Below are positions 8,132-16,290 of a DNA stretch of 64,000 nt, one piece after another. The translations under genes were made by a program, and so were the position numbers. The notes under the pieces were generated by a model that was not told the origin of the DNA, ran no database searches, and was given only the letters and a program-made list of their open reading frames with translations. Where the stretch lies: positions 62,001 through 126,000 of the forward strand of contig CAZYVU010000001.1 in the NCBI GenBank assembly GCA_964651435.1, written 5' to 3'. The stretch's first letter is position 1. Every line of letters begins with the position of its first letter. This DNA comes from CAZYVU01 sp964651435 (GTDB lineage: Bacteria; Desulfobacterota; Syntrophorhabdia; Syntrophorhabdales; CAYQXL01).

Positions 8132-8644
8132 CTACTCGATAACAAAATCCCAGGTTGTATCGTTAATCCAGAGACAGAAGTAACCCCTTCCCAGGAGGTC
8201 TTTGGGCTTCACCATATAGAGGTCTTTGCCCGCCTTCTTCACATCGACCGGCAGGTCTTTGCCGAATATGTAGCGGGTCTTCCCCACGGGCGACTGCTGG
8301 AAGAAAAGTAGTGGGTTCATGGTCAGGTAGTCCATTTCGTAGGTTCCGTACATAACGAAGTATTGCACGTCTTTAAGGAGGAACCGCTGGGGATTGTTCG
8401 ACTCCAGAAAGATAACCCCCTTCTCGTCGAAGACAATGTTGGGCAGCAGTCTTTTCAGGCCCTGCGCCGTCTTGACGTAGACGCCCGATTCCTTGGGTTG
8501 GATCCTATCGTCCTTGGCAAGGGCGGGCGGCACGGCCACAGCCGTTAGAAAAACGGCAAGGAGGATGCCTCCGAAAAAAGCCCTTGCAGCACCCTTCAAA
8601 CTTCCCCTGATGTACGTGCCCCTTGCTCCAATAATTCTTTTCAT
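8132..8644 (-). CDS. Secreted protein of unknown function
   Basis: A 170-residue protein I do not recognise. A long, basic signal peptide (residues 1 to about 43, ending PPALA) predicts export. The mature part is soluble-looking, rich in Phe, Tyr and Lys, with no cysteine pair, heme motif or repeat; the tail FCLWINDTTWDFVIE is aromatic. It stands alone, ending three bases from the 3' end of tRNA-Cys on the opposite strand and starting 32 bases beyond yjbQ. The export signal and normal codon use make it a real gene; no function is proposed. Confidence 0.7.
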   Translation of the reverse strand: MKRIIGARGTYIRGSLKGAARAFFGGILLAVFLTAVAVPPALAKDDRIQPKESGVYVKTAQGLKRLLPNIVFDEKGVIFLESNNPQRFLLKDVQYFVMYGTYEMDYLTMNPLLFFQQSPVGKTRYIFGKDLPVDVKKAGKDLYMVKPKDLLGRGYFCLWINDTTWDFVIE

Positions 8645-8676
8645 CTCGTCCCGCCTTTCTTCTCTTTCCGATTCCT

Positions 8677-9066
8677 CTATACCAAGGTCACAAGCACCTT
8701 TCGCTGGCGCGGCCCGTCAAACTCCATGAGGAAAATACCCTGCCAGATGCCGAGCCTCAGATTCCCGCGCTCGATGGGCACAGTCACAGAAGAGCCCGTT
8801 AGAAGGGCTTTTATGTGGGAATCAGCGTTTCCTTCGGCGTGCCTGTAAGGGTAGTCCTGAGGGACCATCCTGCTCAAGGCGTCAAGGATATCCTTCATTA
8901 CGCTGGGATCGGCGTTTTCGTTAATGGTGACCCCGCAGGTCGTGTGGGGCGTGTAAATGTGGGCAAGCCCGCCTTCGTTGCCCCCGACCAGCCGCTCTAT
9001 TTCACCCGTGATCTCCCGCGCCTCTATACGCGCCGAGGTTCTTACGGTGATCTCGAAAGGGATCAT
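8677..9066 (-). CDS. YjbQ/UPF0047-family protein
   Basis: A 129-residue member of the YjbQ (UPF0047) family. The signature IYTPHTTCGVTINENADP near residues 38-55 and a C-terminal GIWQGIFLMEFDGPRQRKV are diagnostic. Members can show weak thiamin phosphate synthase activity, but the physiological role is unsettled. The ATG overlaps the iscU-like stop as ATGA, so it is the third cistron of a nifS-iscU-yjbQ unit; whether it contributes to Fe-S or thiamin metabolism is unknown. Confidence 0.9.
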   Translation of the reverse strand: MIPFEITVRTSARIEAREITGEIERLVGGNEGGLAHIYTPHTTCGVTINENADPSVMKDILDALSRMVPQDYPYRHAEGNADSHIKALLTGSSVTVPIERGNLRLGIWQGIFLMEFDGPRQRKVLVTLV

Positions 9067-9446
9067 CCCTTTTTCTTCTTGTAGTAGTCCTCAAGGGCCG
9101 CTTTGAGCGCATCTTCGGCCAGAACGGAGCAGTGCTCTTTGGCCGGCGGCAGCCCACCCAGGGCCTCAGAGACGGCCTGGTTCGACAGCTTGACAGCCTC
9201 CTCTATCGTCTTGCCCTTGATCAATTCCGTCGTCATGCTGCTCGAGGCGATGGCAGCTCCACAGCCAAAGGTCTTGAACTTGACGTCGACAATTTTGTCG
9301 TCCTCGATCTTGAGGTAGAGCTTCATCACGTCGCCGCAGGCAGGATTGCCGACTTCGCCCACACCGTCTGCGTCCTCGATCTCCCCCATGTTGCGGGGGT
9401 GCATAAAATGATCCATTACCGTCTCGCTATAAGGACCTTGTGGCAT
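9063..9446 (-). CDS. iscU: Fe-S cluster assembly scaffold, IscU/NifU-N type
   Basis: A 127-residue scaffold on which [2Fe-2S] and [4Fe-4S] clusters are built. The three ligand cysteines sit in NPACGD, FKTFGCGAAIASSS and KEHCSVLAEDAL, with the conserved aspartate directly after the first. The start is the ATG at 9446, which overlaps the nifS stop as TAATG and has GAGGAGG upstream; the longer upstream frame lies inside nifS. Translational coupling implies matched amounts of sulfur donor and scaffold, which makes the odd active site of the neighbouring NifS notable. Confidence 0.92.
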   Translation of the reverse strand: MPQGPYSETVMDHFMHPRNMGEIEDADGVGEVGNPACGDVMKLYLKIEDDKIVDVKFKTFGCGAAIASSSMTTELIKGKTIEEAVKLSNQAVSEALGGLPPAKEHCSVLAEDALKAALEDYYKKKKG

Positions 9447-10657
9447 TACGTACCTCCTCGCTGACTCTTTTTGAACTCCTCCCAAAGCGGAGACATCTCT
9501 CTCAACCGATCCACGATCCCGGGCACAACGGAGAGGGCCTGCTCCACCTCCCCCATCGTATTATCTTTTCCCAGGCTGAAGGTGATCGACCCGTGACAAA
9601 TATCCGGCGGGATGCCGATTGCCGTCAGAACGGGTGACGCCTTGAGGCCCGTCTCGTCGAGGGCAAGAATGTTGGACGAACAGGCGCTGCCGCTCGACGA
9701 CGCCACGCCGTTGAGGCTCAGCCACAAAAGGAGCGACTCGCCCTCGACAAACTCGATCCAAAAGCTCACATGACCGGGGAGCCGGCTCGTGGGGTGTCCG
9801 GTGAAATGCATATGGCTGATGGTGGAGTCCAAGCCGTCCCAGAGCCGCCTGCCGAGGGCCTGCAAATGATCCGCTCTCTCGGCCATCTCGTTCGCGGCAA
9901 GCCGGGCCGCCTCGCCGAAGCCCACAATTGCCGGCACGTTCTCCGTACCGGCCCGGTATCCCCTTTCCTGAACACCACCCTGAAAAAGCGATGTCAACGA
10001 AGTCCCGGCCTTTACGTAGAGGGCGCCGACGCCTTTAGGGCCATAAAACAGATGGGGGGCGAAGGCCAGCGTGTCTACGCCCAACTCCGTAACGCTTACG
10101 GGTATTCTGCCGCAGCTCGCCGTACCGTCGGAATGGAGGATTACTTGGCGCCGGCGGAGCAGGGCTGCAATTTCGGCTATGGGCTGAATCGTGCCGATTT
10201 CGAAGTTGGCATGCATGATGGACGCGATGATCGTGCCGGGCGTCGCCTTCCTCTCCAGATCCACAAGGTCCACAAGGCCCGTCTCGTCGACCCGCACATA
10301 GTCCACTTCAAAGCCGAGCCTGTTGAGAAAATCGGCCTGGTTGGTGATGGAGTAATGCTCCACGTCCGAGAAAAGGATCCGGTTCCCCCGGTGGCGATTG
10401 GCGAGGGCCAACCCTTTCAGGGCAAGATTGTTTGACTCCGTGGCCGAAGAGGTGAAAATGATCTCGTCACTGTTTGCGCCGACAAGGTCCGCCACAAGCT
10501 TCCGCGCCCCCTCTACGGCCTGATGGGCGGCCATTCCCTCTTCCAGAAGAAGCGATGAGGGGTTGCCGAACCGTTCCGTGAAGAAAGGCAGCATAGCGTC
10601 CAGCACCCTTCGGTCTACTGCTGTTGTGGAGGCATGATCGAAAAATACTCTTCCCAT
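9446..10657 (-). CDS. NifS/IscS-like cysteine desulfurase homologue lacking the PLP lysine
   Basis: Class V PLP-fold protein of 403 residues. Recognisable elements: FDHASTT at 6-12, the quinonoid-stacking His101 (VEHYSI), the PLP-ring aspartate D177 (HSDGTAS) and the mobile loop SSSGSACSS with Cys326. At the position where desulfurases carry the Schiff-base lysine (SAHK-x-YGPKG) this protein reads APHLFYGPKG, so Leu203 replaces lysine; the usual Gln after D177 is Ser. The start at 10657 begins the conserved strand; longer frames add unrelated residues. As first cistron ahead of iscU it should supply sulfur, but canonical chemistry would be impaired. Confidence 0.85.
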   Translation of the reverse strand: MGRVFFDHASTTAVDRRVLDAMLPFFTERFGNPSSLLLEEGMAAHQAVEGARKLVADLVGANSDEIIFTSSATESNNLALKGLALANRHRGNRILFSDVEHYSITNQADFLNRLGFEVDYVRVDETGLVDLVDLERKATPGTIIASIMHANFEIGTIQPIAEIAALLRRRQVILHSDGTASCGRIPVSVTELGVDTLAFAPHLFYGPKGVGALYVKAGTSLTSLFQGGVQERGYRAGTENVPAIVGFGEAARLAANEMAERADHLQALGRRLWDGLDSTISHMHFTGHPTSRLPGHVSFWIEFVEGESLLLWLSLNGVASSSGSACSSNILALDETGLKASPVLTAIGIPPDICHGSITFSLGKDNTMGEVEQALSVVPGIVDRLREMSPLWEEFKKSQRGGT

Positions 10658-10734
10658 AAAACAAATATAACACAGGGGGCCGCCTTTTGCACCCCGAAAT
10701 CTGTTCTTCCGGAGGATCACATTTTGCATTTTTC

Positions 10735-10763
10735 TTGTCTTTCTCGCGGCTTTTTGGTACAAA
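10735..10763 (+). promoter_or_regulatory. Probable promoter of the aminotransferase-serA operon
   Basis: TTGTCT (10735-10740), 17-base spacer, TACAAA (10758-10763), about 28 bases upstream of the aminotransferase ATG, which is preceded by AAGGAGG. Both boxes match the sigma-70 consensus at four positions. Confidence 0.45.
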
Positions 10764-10791
10764 ATAGCACTTTAATTTAAGGAGGTTATTA

Positions 10792-11931
10792 ATGCCAAAG
10801 AGATATTTGTTAGCACCCGGACCGACACAGATTCCCCCCGAAGTTCTTCTCAAGATGGCCGAGCCCATCATCCACCACAGGAACCCGCTCTTCGAGGCCG
10901 TCGTTGCTGAGGTCCGCGAGAACCTGAAGTACGTTTTCGGTACCAAGAACGAGGTGCTTGTCTTTGCATCGTCGGGTACAGGCGCTATGGAGGGCGCCAT
11001 CACCAACATGCTCTCCCCCGGCGACAAGGCCATCGTGGTACGCAGTGGTAAGTTCGGCGAGCGATGGGCCAACATCTGCAAGGCCTACGGCGTCCAGTCG
11101 GTGAACATCGATATTCCCTGGGGCGACAACCTTGACCCTGCCGATATTGAAAAGGCCTTAAAGGCAAACCCTGACGCAAAGGCCGTTTACACCCAGGCCA
11201 CAGAGACATCTACGGGCGCAAAGTTCCCCACCAAGGAGATAGCGGCCATTGTCAAGAACTATCCGGATACGCTCATGGTCGTCGACGGCATCACGGGTGT
11301 AGGCGTGTTTGAACTCCCCATGGACGAGTGGGGCATCGATATTCTGGTGGGTGGCTCTCAAAAGGCCCTCATGCTTCCCCCCGGCCTGGCCTTTGCGGGC
11401 GTCAGCGACAAGGCCTGGGCCTTTAACAAGAACTCCAAGATTCCCAAGTTTTATTTCAACTGGGCAAAGGAAGCCGACAAGCTGAAGGAAAACCAGACAA
11501 ACTTCACCCCCGCCATTTCTCTGATCATCGGGCTTAGAGAAGCCTTAAGGATGATCAAGGAAGAAGGCCTGGAAAACATCTACCGCCGCATCGATATTCT
11601 GGCCCGTGCAACCCGCGCCGGCGCCGATGTCCTGGGTCTCAAAACCTTTGCCAAGACACCGAGCCCTGCTGTGACGGCCCTGTGCGCCCCCGAAGGGATC
11701 GACGGGCAGAAGATTTACAAGACCCTGTGGCAAAAATACGGCGTCACCGGTGCAGGCGGCCAGGATCAGCTCAAGGGAAAGATCTTCAGGATCGCAACCC
11801 TGGGGTTTGCCGACAAGTATGACGTTATCACGGCCATAGCTGCCGTCGAGTTCGCGCTTCGCGACCTCGGTTACAACTTCCAGATGGGTGCCGGCGTTGC
11901 AAAGGCCACCGAGAGTCTGAAAGATCTTTAG
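10792..11931 (+). CDS. Class V aminotransferase, serine/alanine-glyoxylate type
   Basis: A 379-residue PLP enzyme of the AGXT/PucG group. The PLP-lysine motif is GGSQKALMLPPG at about 187-198; N-terminal LLAPGPTQIPP and the SSGTGAMEGAI cofactor loop fit the family. These enzymes swap amino groups among serine, alanine, glyoxylate and pyruvate. It starts with a strong AAGGAGG site and lies 16 bases upstream of serA, a pairing that suggests it works as the phosphohydroxypyruvate transaminase of serine synthesis in place of SerC. That assignment is inferred from context only. Confidence 0.88.
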   Translation: MPKRYLLAPGPTQIPPEVLLKMAEPIIHHRNPLFEAVVAEVRENLKYVFGTKNEVLVFASSGTGAMEGAITNMLSPGDKAIVVRSGKFGERWANICKAYGVQSVNIDIPWGDNLDPADIEKALKANPDAKAVYTQATETSTGAKFPTKEIAAIVKNYPDTLMVVDGITGVGVFELPMDEWGIDILVGGSQKALMLPPGLAFAGVSDKAWAFNKNSKIPKFYFNWAKEADKLKENQTNFTPAISLIIGLREALRMIKEEGLENIYRRIDILARATRAGADVLGLKTFAKTPSPAVTALCAPEGIDGQKIYKTLWQKYGVTGAGGQDQLKGKIFRIATLGFADKYDVITAIAAVEFALRDLGYNFQMGAGVAKATESLKDL

Positions 11932-11947
11932 AATCCGCGGAGGTTTC

Positions 11948-13528
11948 ATGAAAGTCCTCATAGCAGATCCACTTTCTGAAAAGGCATTGGAGATCCTCAA
12001 GGCCGCCAACCTGGAAGCCGACGTAAAAACAGGCTTGAAGGGCGAGGAGCTCGAAGCAATCATAGGCGACTACGACGCCCTCGTCGTTCGAAGCGCTACG
12101 AAGGCAACAAAAAGCATCATCGACAAGGGCGCAAAATTGAGGGTTATCGGCAGGGCCGGCATCGGCGTGGACAACGTCGATGTGGCGGCGGCGACAGAAA
12201 AGGGCGTGGTAGTCATGAACACCCCTCAGGGAAACGCCCTTGCGGCAGCCGAGCACGCCATCGCCCTTATGTTTGCGGCGGCCCGGAAGGTAGCCATGGC
12301 AGACAGAACGATGAAGCAGGGCAAGTGGGAGAAAAAGCTCTTCATGGGTACCGAGGTGTACGGCAAGACCCTGGGAGTCATCGGCATCGGCAACATCGGC
12401 CTGCTCGTGGCCGAGAAAGCCGTCGCTTTGGGCATGCGGGTCCTTGCATATGACCTCTACGTGTCCAGAGACTTTGCGGCGAGTAAAGGCATAGAACTTG
12501 TGGACTTCGACGCCCTCCTGAAGGAGAGTGACTTCATCTCCATTCACCTGCCGCTCGTCAAGGACACCCGTAACCTTATCAACAAAGACGCCTTCGCAAA
12601 AATGAAGAAGGGCGTCATTCTTCTCAATACGGCCAGGGGCCCCATCATCAACGAGAAAGACCTCCTGGAGGCCCTCGAAGCAGGCCAGGTGGCTATGGCC
12701 GCTCTCGACGTCTTCGACGAAGAACCTCCCCAAAAGGACAACCCTTTGGTTCTATCGGAAAAGACTGTCTGCACGCCCCACCTGGGCGCGTCCACGAAAG
12801 AGGCCCAGGACAAGGTGGCCATCGATATCGCAAACCAGATTGTGGACTTTTTCCAGAACGGCGTTATAAAAAACAGCGTCAACGCGCCTTCCGTTTCTCT
12901 TGAAACGGCAAAGCAGATCACGCCCTACCTGAAGCTTTCCGAGAATCTGGCCACACTGCTTTCAACCATTACGGAGTTTCCCATTGCCGAGATCGATATT
13001 CGCTACATGGGCGACATTTCGGCCGTGGACACAAAGATTCTCACCCAGGGCATCATCAGAAGCATCCTGGCGCTTCAAATGGAAGGCGTCAATTATGTGA
13101 ATGCACCTTCCGTGGCAAAGGCCCGCGGCATAAAGATCCACGAGACGAAGACGGGGGAGCACGAAGATTTCACCTCTCTCCTCGCCATTACGGTCCGCGG
13201 TGAGGGCAAAGAGAATACCGTGCAGGGGACACTGTTGGGAAAGAAGGCCCCGAGGCTCATCAAGATCAACAACGTTTACCTCGAGGCAGACCTTCAGGGT
13301 TACATGCTTTTTGTATACAACTACGACAAGCCGGGAGTTATCGCCAGCATCGGCAACGTCTTCTTTATCAGAGGCATCAATATCGGCGGCATGCACTTCG
13401 GCAGGGAGAGCATCGGCGGCCTCGCCATTTCCCTCCTTGACCTTGACAGGGAAATTGAAGACAACGTCATCAGGGAGATTCAGTCTCTTCCCAACATCAT
13501 AAGCGCCAAGCGCATTGCCTTCGGCTGA
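11948..13528 (+). CDS. serA: D-3-phosphoglycerate dehydrogenase
   Basis: A 526-residue long-form SerA that commits 3-phosphoglycerate to serine synthesis using NAD. The Rossmann motif is GVIGIGNIG near 141-149; catalytic segments are NTARGPIINE (Arg), the ALDVFDEEPP region (Glu) and TPHLGAST (His). An intervening allosteric substrate-binding domain (about 320-450) precedes a C-terminal ACT domain (MLFVYNYDKPGVIASIGNVF), so serine feedback is likely. GCGGAGG precedes the ATG. It follows the class V aminotransferase and ends before a strong hairpin. Confidence 0.96.
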   Translation: MKVLIADPLSEKALEILKAANLEADVKTGLKGEELEAIIGDYDALVVRSATKATKSIIDKGAKLRVIGRAGIGVDNVDVAAATEKGVVVMNTPQGNALAAAEHAIALMFAAARKVAMADRTMKQGKWEKKLFMGTEVYGKTLGVIGIGNIGLLVAEKAVALGMRVLAYDLYVSRDFAASKGIELVDFDALLKESDFISIHLPLVKDTRNLINKDAFAKMKKGVILLNTARGPIINEKDLLEALEAGQVAMAALDVFDEEPPQKDNPLVLSEKTVCTPHLGASTKEAQDKVAIDIANQIVDFFQNGVIKNSVNAPSVSLETAKQITPYLKLSENLATLLSTITEFPIAEIDIRYMGDISAVDTKILTQGIIRSILALQMEGVNYVNAPSVAKARGIKIHETKTGEHEDFTSLLAITVRGEGKENTVQGTLLGKKAPRLIKINNVYLEADLQGYMLFVYNYDKPGVIASIGNVFFIRGINIGGMHFGRESIGGLAISLLDLDREIEDNVIREIQSLPNIISAKRIAFG

Positions 13529-13552
13529 GAGGCGCACAAAACAGAATACATT

Positions 13553-13587
13553 CAGAGGCCGGGTACGGGAGAACCGCCCGGCCTCTG
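13553..13587 (+). terminator. Strong hairpin after serA
   Basis: A perfect 11-bp stem, CAGAGGCCGGG (13553-13563) with CCCGGCCTCTG (13577-13587) and a 13-base loop, starts 25 bases after the serA stop. There is no U-tract, so it may be a partial or Rho-assisted terminator or an mRNA-stabilising hairpin. It also shows that the downstream HAD gene does not start upstream of it. Confidence 0.5.
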
Positions 13588-13610
13588 ATTCCCCCGAAAG
13601 GACCGGCACT

Positions 13611-14255
13611 GTGGGTAAGGCAATTGAATGGGTCCTCTTTGATTTTGATGGGACGCTTACACCGCTGACGCTCGATTTCGGCTCCCTACGGGCCCGCGTC
13701 GAGGACATAGCCAGGGAGTTCGGCGCACTGAACGAACTGCCCCGCCTCAAGAACCACTACATCCTGGAGATGATCTACAGCATCGAGGACGCCCTGGGGT
13801 CGCAAGGGCCCGCGTTCAGCAGCAAGGCACTGGAGGTGCTGACGGCCCTGGAGCTCGAGGCCTCCAAGGGTAAAGGCCTTTATCCCTTCGCGCGGGATGT
13901 TCTGGCGACGCTGCGGCAAAGGGGCGTCCGCCCCGGAATCATCACCCGAACGTCTGTGAAGGTCGTGCGTCAAGTCTTTCCCGACGTCACCGGGTACATG
14001 GAGACCGTCGTCACCCGGGAACACACGAGGCTCCTCAAGCCCCACCCCGCCCACGTTACGCTCGCCCTGAAGCGGCTCGGACTCCCCCCGGAAAGGGGGC
14101 TTATGGTGGGAGACCATCCAACCGATATCGTGGCAGGCAATGAGGCGGGGGCAAGGACCGTTGGCGTCCTGACGGGAAGGACGGAAAGGGGGGCCCTCGA
14201 AAAGGTTGGCGCCACATATATCGTCGACGACATCAGGGGCCTCCTCACCATGTAA
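13611..14255 (+). CDS. HAD-superfamily phosphatase
   Basis: A 214-residue haloacid dehalogenase hydrolase of the Gph/PGMB-like subclass with an alpha-helical cap. Motif I is LFDFDGTLTP near the N-terminus, motif II is GIITRTS, motif III is the lysine in LKPHP, and motif IV is MVGDHPTDIVAG. The GTG at 13611 was chosen because GAAAGGA sits upstream and motif I then falls near residue 10; the longer frame crosses the serA hairpin. Its position suggests phosphoserine phosphatase, but phosphoglycolate or pyrophosphatase activity fits equally. Confidence 0.82.
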   Translation: MGKAIEWVLFDFDGTLTPLTLDFGSLRARVEDIAREFGALNELPRLKNHYILEMIYSIEDALGSQGPAFSSKALEVLTALELEASKGKGLYPFARDVLATLRQRGVRPGIITRTSVKVVRQVFPDVTGYMETVVTREHTRLLKPHPAHVTLALKRLGLPPERGLMVGDHPTDIVAGNEAGARTVGVLTGRTERGALEKVGATYIVDDIRGLLTM

Positions 14256-14335
14256 CATATTGTATTACTTATTGAAGCTGTGCTTCCGCTTTCCAATTGC
14301 CCAAAAATATTGTATACAAACTATGGAAGTCGACC

Positions 14336-15889
14336 ATGGATGGCCCGGTAACAAACGTAGGTGAATGGATAGGTAGGTGGGCGGCCATTACGCCGCAAAA
14401 AGTGGCTGTCATCGCTGAAGGCGAGGCCATCACGTACGCATCCCTTAACGCAAACACCAACCGCCTCTGCAACCTTCTTCTGAAGCAAGGCATCTCGAAG
14501 GGAGACCGGGTGGCCGTTCTCCTGCGCAACTGCAGGCAATATGTGGAGATATTTTTTGCCGTGTCGAGAATCGGCGCCATTCTCGTACCCCTGAACTGGA
14601 GGCTGGCCGTTCCCGAGATGGAGTTCATTCTGCGCGACAGTGCCGCCCGGTGTATCATCTTCGACAGCGAATTCCTGGAAAACGCCGATGCCCTCAGGGC
14701 CAAGGCCCCGGGTGACTACTCGCTGGCGGTGGGAAAGGGAGGCGACGCGCCGGACACCCTCCCTGCATGGGCAGATGGTTACGGAGAGGCGACGGCGGGC
14801 CGATCGACGGACAGGCCGGAGCATACCTGGACGGTGGGGGACGACGATCCCCACATCCTTATGTACACGTCGGGCACCACCGGCACGCCGAAAGGGGCCG
14901 TCCTGTCCCATCAGAAGACCTTCTACAACGCCCTCAATGCGGCAAACTACTTCAACCTCACCTCATCGGACACCATCATCATTAACAGACCGCTCTTTCA
15001 TTCCGGAGGCCTCATCGTGGAAATGGCGCCTGCTCTCTACAAGGGGGCCACCGTCATCATCGGCAGGCGCTTCAGCCCTCAGCAGATCCTGGAAACCGTT
15101 GCGAAACACAAGGTGACGATCCTGGAGCTCCCGGCCACGGTCTACAACTTTATGCTCCGGGAGTGCACCATAGACAATTACGATTTGAGCTCCCTCAAGT
15201 GCTGTTTCACGGGCGGCGAACGCGTGCCCGTGGCCCTCCTTGCGGCCTTGGCCGAGAAAGGGCTTGTGGTCTCACAGATTTACGGCCTCACCGAGGCGTC
15301 GACCCTCTTCTGGCTCCCGACTGAATACGCCAGTGCAAAAATGGGCTCCGTGGGAAAGCCGGTCTTTCACGGCACCGTGCGCATCGTCAACGACGAAGGC
15401 GGGCCGGTCGGGCCGGGAGAGGTGGGTGAGATCATCGTCAGCGGCCCCATCGTAATGAACGGCTACTGGCGGCAGCCGGAACTGACGGCCGAGGTGATTC
15501 AGGACGGGTGGCTCAGAACGGGAGACCTGGGGCGAACGGACGACGAAGGATTTGTCTACATAATCGACCGCAAGAAAGACATGTTTATCAGCGGCGGTGA
15601 GAACGTATACCCCGCCGAGGTGGAAAAGGTATTGTTCGGCCATTCCGCCGTGGCGGATGCCGCCGTCATCGGTGTGGCTGACGAGAAATGGGGAGAGGTG
15701 GGCAAGGCATTCGTTGTCCTCCGCCAGGGTCACGACGCCGATGCGCCGACCCTCATGGGCCACCTCAGCCGCGCCCTGGCGAAATACAAGGTGCCAAAAT
15801 ACGTTGAATTCGTTGACTCCCTGCCCAAGACCGCTTCCGGCAAGGTTTTGAAAAGGCTCCTGAAAACAAAAAGGGCCAAGACCGGTTGA
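14336..15889 (+). CDS. Acyl-CoA synthetase (AMP-forming)
   Basis: A 517-residue ANL-superfamily ligase that activates a carboxylic acid to its CoA thioester with ATP. The P-loop is MYTSGTTGTPKGA, A5 is YGLTEAST, A7/A8 is TGDLGRTDDEGFVYIIDRKKDMFISGGENVYP, and the A10 lysine lies in KTASGKVLKR. Closest in feel to medium/long-chain acyl-CoA ligases; aromatic acids remain possible. The ATG at 14336 has GGAAG six bases upstream and is preferred over a TTG at 14297. The stop overlaps the -35 box of the tRNA-Ala promoter. Confidence 0.92.
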   Translation: MDGPVTNVGEWIGRWAAITPQKVAVIAEGEAITYASLNANTNRLCNLLLKQGISKGDRVAVLLRNCRQYVEIFFAVSRIGAILVPLNWRLAVPEMEFILRDSAARCIIFDSEFLENADALRAKAPGDYSLAVGKGGDAPDTLPAWADGYGEATAGRSTDRPEHTWTVGDDDPHILMYTSGTTGTPKGAVLSHQKTFYNALNAANYFNLTSSDTIIINRPLFHSGGLIVEMAPALYKGATVIIGRRFSPQQILETVAKHKVTILELPATVYNFMLRECTIDNYDLSSLKCCFTGGERVPVALLAALAEKGLVVSQIYGLTEASTLFWLPTEYASAKMGSVGKPVFHGTVRIVNDEGGPVGPGEVGEIIVSGPIVMNGYWRQPELTAEVIQDGWLRTGDLGRTDDEGFVYIIDRKKDMFISGGENVYPAEVEKVLFGHSAVADAAVIGVADEKWGEVGKAFVVLRQGHDADAPTLMGHLSRALAKYKVPKYVEFVDSLPKTASGKVLKRLLKTKRAKTG

Positions 15890-15914
15890 CAATACGACCA
15901 CTTACTGTTATAAA
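15886..15914 (+). promoter_or_regulatory. tRNA-Ala promoter
   Basis: Consensus TTGACA (15886-15891), a 17-base spacer and TATAAA (15909-15914), 12 bases before the mature tRNA. The -35 box includes the stop codon of the acyl-CoA synthetase gene. Confidence 0.8.
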
Positions 15915-15926
15915 AAGGAGCATCGT

Positions 15927-16002
15927 GGGGCTGTAGCTCAGATGGGAGAGCGCTTGACTGGCAGTCAAGAGGTCGACAGTTCGATCCTGTTCAGCTCCAC
16001 CA
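15927..16002 (+). tRNA. tRNA-Ala (GGC)
   Basis: Acceptor GGGGCTG pairs with CAGCTCC at 15992-15998 (one G-U pair), discriminator A, CCA encoded at 16000-16002. The anticodon arm is CTTGA-CTGGCAG-TCAAG with anticodon GGC. Its 3' end borders the accessory stretch and is a plausible integration site. Confidence 0.96.
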
Positions 16003-16025
16003 TTAATTTCAGTAATTTACAAATT

Positions 16026-16052
16026 ACCCGGCAAAGTACTGTCGGGTTTTTT
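16026..16052 (+). terminator. Intrinsic terminator of tRNA-Ala
   Basis: Stem ACCCGGCA with TGTCGGGT (one G-U pair), a six-base loop AAGTAC and a run of six T residues, 24 bases after the tRNA. Typical Rho-independent structure. Confidence 0.8.
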
Positions 16053-16069
16053 CTACCCTATTTCTACCC
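16050..16069 (+). repeat. Tandem TTTCTACCC repeats behind tRNA-Ala (possible att arm sites)
   Basis: TTTCTACCC occurs at 16050-16058 and again at 16061-16069, an 11-base period. Such repeats are common next to tRNA genes used by tyrosine integrases. No integrase gene and no second copy of the tRNA end were found nearby, so this is at most a remnant. Confidence 0.35.
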
Positions 16070-16099
16070 ACAGGAAGAAAAACAAGGAAATTGAGGGAA

Positions 16100-16255
16100 A
16101 TGGACCTTCCATTTTGCCCTTTCAGAGAGTCAAAACAACAAGGCCCTCCAGTCGGTAAATCAAAGTTAGATAACAACTTCAGGAGCCGCCTCGTTACACT
16201 CGCGGCTTATCATGGTTTCCCACACGAAGCGCGAAGACCGAACAGGAAGCATTAG
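16100..16255 (+). CDS. Small ORF, 51 residues, unknown
   Basis: An ATG at 16100 with TTGAGGGAA just upstream opens a 51-codon frame ending TAG at 16253. The product starts MDLPFCPFRESK and ends GFPHEARRPNRKH; it is basic and has no membrane segment. It lies between the tRNA-Ala terminator and the antitoxin-like gene, 35 bases upstream of the latter. I recognise no family. It may be a true small gene of a two-gene unit or the remains of a longer integrated gene. Confidence 0.4.
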   Translation: MDLPFCPFRESKQQGPPVGKSKLDNNFRSRLVTLAAYHGFPHEARRPNRKH

Positions 16256-16290
16256 TGCGCGTCTTATGGACCGCAACGAGAGGGTGATCT

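Noticed and set aside
14297..14335. TTG start for the acyl-CoA synthetase
   Set aside because: No ribosome binding site; the ATG at 14336 has GGAAG six bases upstream.
16160..16200. GTTAGAT followed by AACAAC, resembling an integron attC boundary
   Set aside because: No matching RYYYAAC half and no second core site at attC spacing; the bases fit the 51-codon frame better.
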